Shown one piece after another: positions 1 through 7,430 of a DNA stretch of 64,000 nucleotides. The translations under genes were made by a program, and so were the position numbers. Source of the DNA: Rhizobiales bacterium SYSU XM002 (GTDB lineage Bacteria > Pseudomonadota > Alphaproteobacteria > Rhizobiales > Beijerinckiaceae); NCBI GenBank assembly GCA_009846685.1, contig VWVY01000001.1, positions 248,001 through 312,000 on the forward strand, in the 5' to 3' direction. Numbering within the stretch: position 1 is the first letter of the stretch; the number at the start of each line of letters is the position of its first letter. The notes beneath the pieces were generated by a model. The model did not search any database and had not been told where the DNA came from. It saw only the letters and a program-made list of their open reading frames with translations.

Positions 1-33
1 GGCGGAATGCCGCGAGGGGCGCGACATTCCGCC
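1..33. terminator. Strong inverted repeat, possible terminator of the cytochrome operon
   Basis: Bases 1-9 (GGCGGAATG) pair perfectly with 25-33, and CGCG at 11-14 pairs with CGCG at 20-23. This gives a long GC-rich stem with one mismatch and a small AGGGG loop. It lies about 80 bases downstream of the minus-strand cytochrome c gene, where a terminator would be expected. Any T-run would lie outside the window, so termination cannot be confirmed. Confidence 0.5.
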
Positions 34-111
34 AGGACCGGGGCCACCACGACTAGGGGGTGGATTGAGCCACACGGTCGTCGCGGCGCATGAGCCCGCG
101 CCGCGAATGGT

Positions 112-495
112 TCACTTCGCCTTGCCGTCCGGCCCGAAACCCTTCAGGTAGGCAACGAGATCGGCGATCTTCTTTTCGTCCTTAAGGCCGGCATAGGCCA
201 TCTTGGTGCCAGGCACGACGCCTTTCGGATCCTTGATGTAGTTCGTGAAGGTCTCATCGTCCCAGGTCTTGCCGAATTTCTTGTTCGCGTCGGAATAGCT
301 GTAGCCTTCCGTTGTGCCGGCGGCACGGCCGAAGAGGCCGTTCAGATGCGGCCCCACCAGATGCTTGGCGCCTTCGCCGACCTGATGGCAGACCCGGCAC
401 TGGGCGAAAACGGTCTTGCCGGCTGCGGCGTCCTGTGCAGCGGCGGGAAGCGTCGATCCCACAAAGAGCAGGGCGATCGCGATCTTCCGAAACAT
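112..495 (-). CDS. Secreted class I monoheme cytochrome c
   Basis: A 127-residue c-type cytochrome. A Sec signal peptide (about residues 1-20, ending AAA-Q) sends it to the periplasm. The heme motif CRVCH is at residues 33-37, and Met99 in TKMAYAGL is the expected distal iron ligand, as in the cytochrome c2/c550 family. The length is normal for this family. I chose the internal ATG at 495 because an upstream in-frame extension would add an arginine/serine-rich, non-signal segment. It follows the lipoprotein gene by 19 bases and probably shares its sigma-54-type promoter. It is therefore a plausible soluble electron carrier between the DmsAB-like enzyme or pentaheme cytochrome and the respiratory chain. 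That partnership is inferred from position only. Confidence 0.9.
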   Translation of the reverse strand: MFRKIAIALLFVGSTLPAAAQDAAAGKTVFAQCRVCHQVGEGAKHLVGPHLNGLFGRAAGTTEGYSYSDANKKFGKTWDDETFTNYIKDPKGVVPGTKMAYAGLKDEKKIADLVAYLKGFGPDGKAK

Positions 496-514
496 GGTGT
501 GTCCTTTCTTGGGC

Positions 515-1060
515 TCAACGAGTGCGGCAGGCGACGGCGAAATCATCGATGGCGGCCTCGATCGGGCCGAGCGCGTCGATCGACACGAACAGCGGTGCGC
601 CGGTATGCCGGAAATTGAGCCGTCCGAGTGTGTAGCCGTTCGCCTTCTTGCGCTTCGAGATCGCGGGCGCGCTGATCTTCTGTTCGGCGACAATGGCACC
701 TGTCGCGAAACCGTCGCGGACTGTGAGCGCGATCGCGCCGGACTTGCCGGGCGCGTGGACCCAGAGGTCGACAGAGCAGGCCGCGCCCTTCGGAGCATTC
801 ACGGTGACCGTGCTGGTCAGGGCCGTGCCCGGAAACGGCATCGGGTTCGCGAGCACCACGAATTTCTTGCCGGAATGCGGCTTGATGGTGGACTTGGCGT
901 CGATCTGGCGCAGGCTGACATCGCCGGTCGCCGCCCATTGGCCCTTGTTCCCATTCTCGAAACCGTCGCGCACGCTGACGTAGCGCGCTTCGGCTGCCGC
1001 CGTGCATCCGACAAGGAGGGCCGCAGTGGCGAAAGTCTTTGCATAGTCGGTGATTTTCAT
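515..1060 (-). CDS. Putative lipoprotein of unknown function
   Basis: A 181-residue protein I do not recognise. The N-terminus is hydrophobic and contains a lipobox-like LVGC at residues 16-19, so it may be a lipoprotein anchored at Cys19. An ordinary signal peptide cut near AEA is the alternative. The rest reads as a beta-rich exported domain (VSVRDGFENGNKGQWAATGD, then alternating hydrophobic strands) with one Cys in mid-protein and one near the C-terminus, which could form a disulfide. No catalytic motif is visible. It is first in a two-gene unit with the cytochrome c and sits about 18 bases behind the predicted start of a sigma-54 promoter. This ties it to the molybdoenzyme locus rather than to housekeeping. 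Confidence 0.75.
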   Translation of the reverse strand: MKITDYAKTFATAALLVGCTAAAEARYVSVRDGFENGNKGQWAATGDVSLRQIDAKSTIKPHSGKKFVVLANPMPFPGTALTSTVTVNAPKGAACSVDLWVHAPGKSGAIALTVRDGFATGAIVAEQKISAPAISKRKKANGYTLGRLNFRHTGAPLFVSIDALGPIEAAIDDFAVACRTR

Positions 1061-1088
1061 TCTCAGTCTCCCGTAGCGACAAGCGTCT

Positions 1089-1104
1089 AGCAGGCGACGT
1101 GCCA
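1089..1104 (-). promoter_or_regulatory. Sigma-54 (-24/-12) promoter for the lipoprotein-cytochrome c pair
   Basis: On the minus strand the sequence TGGCACGTCGCCTGCT matches the RpoN consensus TGGCACGNNNNTTGCW except for C in place of T in the -12 block. Ten bases separate the GG and GC doublets, as required. The predicted start, about base 1078, is roughly 18 bases before the ATG at 1060. A gene for a sigma-54 activator ends only 110 bases upstream. Confidence 0.75.
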
Positions 1105-1124
1105 GCGAATGACGTGGCGGAAGG

Positions 1125-1138
1125 CTTTGAAATCAAAG
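1125..1138. promoter_or_regulatory. Perfect 14-base palindrome upstream of the sigma-54 promoter
   Basis: CTTTGA-AA-TCAAAG lies about 20 bases upstream of the -24 element. It has no T-run on the side that would make it a terminator of the response-regulator gene. It may be a protein-binding site, but activator sites are usually farther from the promoter, so the role is uncertain. Confidence 0.3.
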
Positions 1139-1214
1139 AAAAAAGAAAAGATGAGGCCGACAATCCGGCAGGCGGACTGAAAGAACGGCAGGGGATCCTG
1201 CAAAATTGGCGGAA

Positions 1215-2640
<1,426 letters not shown>

Positions 2641-2651
<11 letters not shown>

Positions 2652-4539
2652 GGGGCGTCTCCCCCAGTTCCGCATCGGCATCCGGTAGCAGGATCGTGAA
2701 CGTCGTGCCCCGGCCTTGGGTGCTGGCGACCTGGATGTCGCCGTCGAGGGATCGCACCACCGAACGGCAGATCGAAAGCCCCAGTCCCGTGCCGTGGACG
2801 CCATCAGCACGACGGCTCCAGAAGGGCAGGAAAATCGAGCGCAAGTCCTCCGGCGCAATCCCGATTCCCGTGTCCGCGAACCGCAGCGCGATCTGGCCTT
2901 CCGGCAGGCGCCGGCCCTCGATTCGGAGATGCCCGCCTTCCGGCATGGCATGGAAAGCGTTCTGGACGAGATTGATGATGACGATCCTGATGTCGCTGTC
3001 GGAAGCGAGAACGCGCAAGCCGTCCTCCATGTCTACGGTGAGGGAGACTCGCGTCTCCTCCGCCTGGAACCGAAGCAGCTTGAGAATATCGTCGATAACA
3101 TCATTGATAAGAATCAACTCCCGCTCCGGCGCGGACGGAACGCCGAGCTTGAGCAGGCTCTCGGTGATCGAAAGGCAACGGCCGACCTCGTTGCTGATCA
3201 GGTGCAGCGAATCCCCGATCGAGGCGCTGCGCCCGGCGCCGAGCGCCGTTTCCGCTTCCTGCAGGAGGATGGCGACGGAGGAGAGGGGGTTGCGGATCTC
3301 GTGCGCGACGCCGGTTGCCAGCTGGCCCAGTTCGGACAGGCGCTGCTCGTGCGAAATCTGGACGGCGGCGTCGAGATCGCGGATCACCTCGACGACCAGC
3401 GAACGGGGCGTGCCCGCTCTCTCCGTGCAGACGCGGGCGGCGTTCACCTCGACGGACATTTCCGAACCGTCTGCCCGGCGATGGGTGGCGTGGAACTTGA
3501 TGCGGGCATTCGCCTCACGCAGGGCGACAACGGGGCAGGTGGAAAGAGTTGGGACGCAGGGCTCGCTCCGGTCGTGGCTCGATCGGTAGCAGAAGGCGCC
3601 GATCTCACTGCCGTCCCGGTGCTGATGGAGATCGCGATAGGCCTGGTTCGCCAGAACGATGCGGAAGTCTTCATCGATCACACGGATACCGTCCGGGAGG
3701 GCCTCGATCATCGACTGGACGAAGCGCTCACGGGCACGGACATCGGCGAGGCTTGCGGAAAGACGGTCGGCCATGTCGTTGAACGCGCGACCGAGCGAGA
3801 CCAGTTCCTCGCCCCCCTCCATCTCGACCCGTCGCGAAAGGTCACCGGCGGCGATCGCCCGGCTCGCGTTCTGCAACTGGGCAACCGGGACGAGCACGTT
3901 CTTGCGCAGACTCAGGAATATGCCGCCGATCAGACCGAGAACCACCACCAATCCCGACCCGGCCAGCGTCAGAGCGCTCGCGAGCGCGTTGCGTCGCAGG
4001 TCTTGCGCCTCGTGATCAACGACAAGGAGGCCGTTGACCGGGCTCGCCGTGGCATCACCGTGGCACTGTCCGCATTCCGCCCGGTTGGCGACCGCCTTGA
4101 TCGAACGGATAACCGGTTGCGGATCGATGATGCCACGGGGGAGGAGATCGGACCGCTCGATCACGGTCCTGCCGTCCCACGCGCAATCCGGGCAAAGTTC
4201 GGGCTGGCCGAGATCGAACCGGCGAGCAAGAAGATCGGGGCGCGAGGCGAAGCGGACCTCGCCGGTCGGGTTGAGGATCATCACCGCGCTGATCCCGCTC
4301 TGTTGACCGAAACGCTCCACGATCTCCCGGAGGCCGGGAATGTCGCGCTTGAGCATGGCGTTTTCGAGCGAAACCTGGAGCAGGATGTTGATGCGCGTGG
4401 CGGCATCGCTTCGCTGTTCCTGCAACCGCATATGATAGAGCGAGACGATCCCGATCAGGAACAGCAAAGAGATGACAAGGCTGTTCAGGACCAGTGAACG
4501 TGTAACGATAGCGAAGAGGCTTCGCTGCACCTTGGCCAT
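2641..4539 (-). CDS. Membrane histidine kinase with a periplasmic heme-c motif and Cys-containing PAS domain
   Basis: A 632-residue sensor kinase. TM1 is at about 17-36 and TM2 at about 188-210, enclosing a periplasmic domain of roughly 150 residues. That domain holds a Cys pair (CPDC, 116-119) and a c-type heme motif CGQCH (156-160) just before TM2. HAMP (about 211-265) and PAS (about 272-385) domains follow. The PAS domain carries Cys317, Cys328 and Cys335 in a CYRSSHDRSEPC...CPV pattern, suggesting a metal or redox site. The kinase core has His413 in AHEIRNPLSS, an N box (NLVQNAFHA), DTGIGI and GTGLGL. Covalent heme attachment in the periplasm would make it a redox, gas or electron-flow sensor; the ligand is not known. 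It lies 2 bases after the small gene upstream and is coupled to the regulator downstream. Confidence 0.93.
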
Positions 4540-4541
4540 TG

Positions 4542-5003
4542 CTACTGCCGCACGCTGATCGACGCGAGCTGGGTAAGGAACGATTCCGGCGGCAACTCAT
4601 GCGGCAGCAATCTGTGCAGGTTCGGATGCGGCGCAACCTCGCGCCCGAAGAGCGCAAGTGGAAGGATGACGAGACCCTCACGCTGCCGTTCGAGGAACGC
4701 CTCGAACCATGCCGATCGCTCGGCAGGCGACTTGCAGGCCAGAAGGGCCTCGCCGTTCTGCAGCACGATGCCGCTACCGTCTGTATGTTCGGCAACGGCG
4801 GCTTCGAGCGCGGAAAGCGGCAGCTTGTGAGCCTCCATACGCATCGGCGCGAGATAGGTCTTGCGGAAATCGAGGCAGGTGCAACCCAGCACATCTGCGA
4901 GGTCGGACACGAGATCGGGCCGGTAAGCGGGAAAATCGAGAATATGGCTGCCGGACCCGGCAGTCAGAATTCGATCCGTCAATCGGTTGTGCCAGCTGTT
5001 CAT
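4542..5003 (-). CDS. Conserved-context protein of unknown function
   Basis: A 153-residue protein I cannot assign. It has no signal peptide or membrane segment, so it is probably cytoplasmic. It contains a hydrophobic ILDFPAYRPDL segment, two nearby Cys (GCTC, about residues 40-43), and Leu/Glu-rich helices. The ATG at 5003 overlaps the stop of the ferredoxin gene as ATGA, which fixes the start and implies translational coupling. The longer in-frame upstream reading would run deep into the ferredoxin gene. Its place between the ferredoxin and the kinase suggests a role in assembling or signalling for the molybdoenzyme system, but nothing in the sequence shows what it does. Confidence 0.75.
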   Translation of the reverse strand: MNSWHNRLTDRILTAGSGSHILDFPAYRPDLVSDLADVLGCTCLDFRKTYLAPMRMEAHKLPLSALEAAVAEHTDGSGIVLQNGEALLACKSPAERSAWFEAFLERQREGLVILPLALFGREVAPHPNLHRLLPHELPPESFLTQLASISVRQ

Positions 5004-5989
5004 GAATCGCCCAGAACCTGAAAGAGATTGCGGGCATGTGGCCGCACCGTGCAGATCCGGCACAGACCGTTCCGACCGGATCCGCTTTCTTGCAATTGAT
5101 AATAAGGAGCGCCGCAGGATCGGCATCGACCTGGATCAAGGCGCAAGACGATTTCCCGCGCAGGGCCGGGCGTTTCGAGGCGGATGGCTTCCCGATCGCA
5201 CAGATCGAGGCAGAGCTGGCAACCGGAACAGTGGAGAGGGACGATCCGGTAGGCGTTCTGTGGCAAGCGGTCGCGGACAAGGGCTTCGTCAGGGCAGATG
5301 CCGGTGCAGGCGTCGCAGGCGACGCAAAGCGCGGGATCGATGACGGGGCTGTGATAGGCGAGCCTTTCCGCTGCGGGGACTTCCGGTTCGCGCTCCGGGG
5401 TGATCAGGGCAGAAAACAAGCCCCGGCGTCGCCGGTCGATCTGGTCAGCATCGGCGCGCGCCTTCGCCAACGCGGCACGATAGGTCTCATCCTTGCGATG
5501 AATGACCAGCCGCACGGGCGCCACCCCTCGGCTCTTTCGGATCGCGACGTGCAGTGCATGCGCATGTTCAAGCGGCTTGAGGCCCGCGTCGCGCGGACAG
5601 GTTGCGCAATCGCTGGTGAGGATATGGAGTTCGCGAACACCTTCTTCTGCAAGGGAATCGAGGTCGCGATGGCCGAGTGCGTTCCGGCAGGCAAGGGTGC
5701 TGCCGTCGGCGTCGGGCGTTTTGCTGCAGGCGGCCCAGGCGGAGCCACGCATTCGCCCCGAAAAAAGGATCGTCAACGGGCGTTGAAGGGTGATCGCATC
5801 GCGGGGGCAGGCAGGAACGCAGAGGCCGCAGCCATCGCAGGAGGAGGGATCGAGCGAGAGCCCGTCGTCATCGAGAATAATTGCCTTTCCGGGGCAGGCG
5901 GTAACGCAGGCCTCGCAACGCGCAAAGGGGGCCAACGCATGCACGCACATGCCGGCGTCGATGCCCGGAAGGGCGCGCGTGGCATCCAT
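5000..5989 (-). CDS. Multi-cluster 4Fe-4S ferredoxin-like protein
   Basis: A 329-residue iron-sulfur protein with no signal peptide. Four cluster motifs are visible: C25/C28/C32 (with C15), C51/C54/C57/C61, C222/C225/C228/C232 and C254/C257/C260/C264. A final pair of CxxC motifs (289-292, 310-313) resembles a zinc ribbon or rubredoxin-like knuckle. The middle (about 80-200) holds further Cys (ACSK, LACR, DCATCP). The start is taken as ATG 5989, 2 bases after the chaperone stop; GTG 5995, which overlaps that stop, is possible. It is probably a cytoplasmic electron-transfer or maturation factor for the DmsAB-like enzyme. Similar proteins accompany several DMSO-reductase-family loci, but their function is not settled. 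Confidence 0.85.
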   Translation of the reverse strand: MDATRALPGIDAGMCVHALAPFARCEACVTACPGKAIILDDDGLSLDPSSCDGCGLCVPACPRDAITLQRPLTILFSGRMRGSAWAACSKTPDADGSTLACRNALGHRDLDSLAEEGVRELHILTSDCATCPRDAGLKPLEHAHALHVAIRKSRGVAPVRLVIHRKDETYRAALAKARADADQIDRRRRGLFSALITPEREPEVPAAERLAYHSPVIDPALCVACDACTGICPDEALVRDRLPQNAYRIVPLHCSGCQLCLDLCDREAIRLETPGPAREIVLRLDPGRCRSCGAPYYQLQESGSGRNGLCRICTVRPHARNLFQVLGDS

Positions 5990-5991
5990 CG

Positions 5992-6753
5992 TCACCAACT
6001 GGGCGCCGCGCCCGGCAGGAAACGCGAGGCTTCTTCCTGAGCCTTGGCACGGCGACGCTGCTTCTCTTCCTCGATCGGTTCGAGGTCGATCAGCGGCATG
6101 TCGGCAAGCGAGACGAGTTCTTCGCGCAGTCGGCGCAGCACGCTGACCGTCACCAACGCGAGCCCGGCATAGAACTGCGTCTGGCAACGCGTCGAGACGC
6201 GTGCAGCAAAGGGCTCGATCCAGCGCAGCACATGGTGATCCATGAAGGCGGCAGCGTCTTTCGGCCCGTAATCGAGCGGATGCCCGAGCAGATGCGCGAT
6301 GAATTCGAGCTGATAGGCGAGGTGATCGTCCGAGCGCACACGCCAGTTCCGGGCTTCGAGACCGTAATGAGCATACCATTTGCGGATCTCGAACATCGGC
6401 TCCTGGAGGATCAGTCCCTCCGGATCGAGCCATACGCATTCGAGCGGCGAGACCGAATACGTATGGTTGAGATAGATCGCCGCGAAATCGGCATGGAGCG
6501 CGTCGAGCGTCTCGGGTGTGCCGGAGCCTTCGGCGCCCTCAAGCGCGTCGGCGAGAATGTCGAAGGCGGAGAGGTCGGCTGGGTCGTCCCCCTTGAGCGC
6601 GAGGCAATGGGGAAAGCGGGCCTCCCTGAGGCCAGCAAGAAGCGCCGCATCCACCTCGCGGTCGTGCAGGCGCATCAGCAGCCGGATATCTTCCGCGCAG
6701 GCAGCCAGCCGCGCCTGCTTCTCGGGCCCGATCTCCCGAACGGCGACATTCAT
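5992..6753 (-). CDS. TorD/DmsD-type molybdoenzyme chaperone
   Basis: A 253-residue all-helical cytoplasmic chaperone of the TorD family. These proteins bind the Tat signal of a partner molybdoenzyme and hold the apoprotein until cofactor insertion. The family pattern is visible: FAAIYLNHTYSVSPLECVWLD, then the acidic PMFEIRKWYAHYGLEA stretch, then the hallmark DDHLAYQLEFIAHLL. The C-terminus is charged (EEEKQRRRAKAQEEA). ATG 6753 overlaps the stop of the DmsB-like gene as ATGA, which fixes the start and indicates coupling. The client is almost certainly the Tat-exported catalytic subunit encoded just upstream. Confidence 0.93.
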   Translation of the reverse strand: MNVAVREIGPEKQARLAACAEDIRLLMRLHDREVDAALLAGLREARFPHCLALKGDDPADLSAFDILADALEGAEGSGTPETLDALHADFAAIYLNHTYSVSPLECVWLDPEGLILQEPMFEIRKWYAHYGLEARNWRVRSDDHLAYQLEFIAHLLGHPLDYGPKDAAAFMDHHVLRWIEPFAARVSTRCQTQFYAGLALVTVSVLRRLREELVSLADMPLIDLEPIEEEKQRRRAKAQEEASRFLPGAAPSW

Positions 6754-7415
6754 CCAACCTTCCCCTTCGAATGCGGCACGAAGACGATCGACGGATTGGT
6801 GAGTTCCGGATCGGCCATGTTGCGCACCTGACGGACAACCTCGTCGTTGGCGCCGCGTGCCTTGGTCTCGTAAGTCCCAGCGCGGAGCTGGTCGATCGGC
6901 CCGATATCGAGCACGCGCATCATGCAAGCCATCACGCAGTACGGCTTGCGGCCGGCATCGATCTCGTCGACGCACATGTTGCATTTGACGACCGTGTTGG
7001 TCTCGGCGTTGTACTGCGGTGCGCCGAACGGGCAGGCGGCCTCGCAGCGCCGGCAGCCGATGCACAGGGTCGAGTCGATATCGACGATGCCGTCCTTCTT
7101 GCGCTTGAAGATCGCTCCGGTCGGGCAGGTCGGCAGGCAGGCCGGCTCGGCGCAATGGTTGCAGGACATGTTGATCTTGTAGGCGAACACCTCCGGATAG
7201 GTGCCGCCCTCGACATATTGCACGCGCCGGAAGCGGGGCCCCGGCGGCAAGCCGTTCTTGTCCTTGCAGGCGATCTCGCAGGCGCGGCAGCCGATACAAT
7301 CGACGTTGTTGTGGATGAAGCCGAGCTGCGTATCCGGCACCACCGGCACATAGTGCTCGCGCTTCTTGCGCTTGACGGCCTCTTTGATCGCGGCCTTGTC
7401 CTTTTCGTTCGCCAT
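6750..7415 (-). CDS. DmsB-like 4Fe-4S electron-transfer subunit
   Basis: A 221-residue iron-sulfur subunit with 16 Cys in the classical four-cluster arrangement: C40/C43/C46/C50, C85/C88/C93/C97, C118/C121/C124/C128 and C145/C148/C160/C164. This matches the beta subunits of DMSO, nitrate and tetrathionate reductase families. It has no signal of its own and would be carried to the periplasm bound to the Tat-exported catalytic subunit, which precedes it by 15 bases. The usual third partner, a DmsC/NrfD membrane anchor, is not encoded in this locus. Electrons therefore probably leave or enter through c-type cytochromes. The lysine-rich N-terminus (about residues 5-20) is slightly unusual. Confidence 0.95.
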   Translation of the reverse strand: MANEKDKAAIKEAVKRKKREHYVPVVPDTQLGFIHNNVDCIGCRACEIACKDKNGLPPGPRFRRVQYVEGGTYPEVFAYKINMSCNHCAEPACLPTCPTGAIFKRKKDGIVDIDSTLCIGCRRCEAACPFGAPQYNAETNTVVKCNMCVDEIDAGRKPYCVMACMMRVLDIGPIDQLRAGTYETKARGANDEVVRQVRNMADPELTNPSIVFVPHSKGKVG

Positions 7416-7430
7416 GATCGAAGTCCCCGA

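Noticed and set aside
2652-2951. Upstream extension of the response regulator to base 2951
   Set aside because: It would overlap the kinase gene by 300 bases, adds an Arg-rich unfolded leader, and GTG 2651 has a good ribosome site.
2716-4497. Long plus-strand frame (593 residues) opposite the histidine kinase
   Set aside because: Shadow of a GC-rich gene. The minus-strand frame has complete kinase motifs, while the plus frame has none and is rich in Arg, Asp and Glu.
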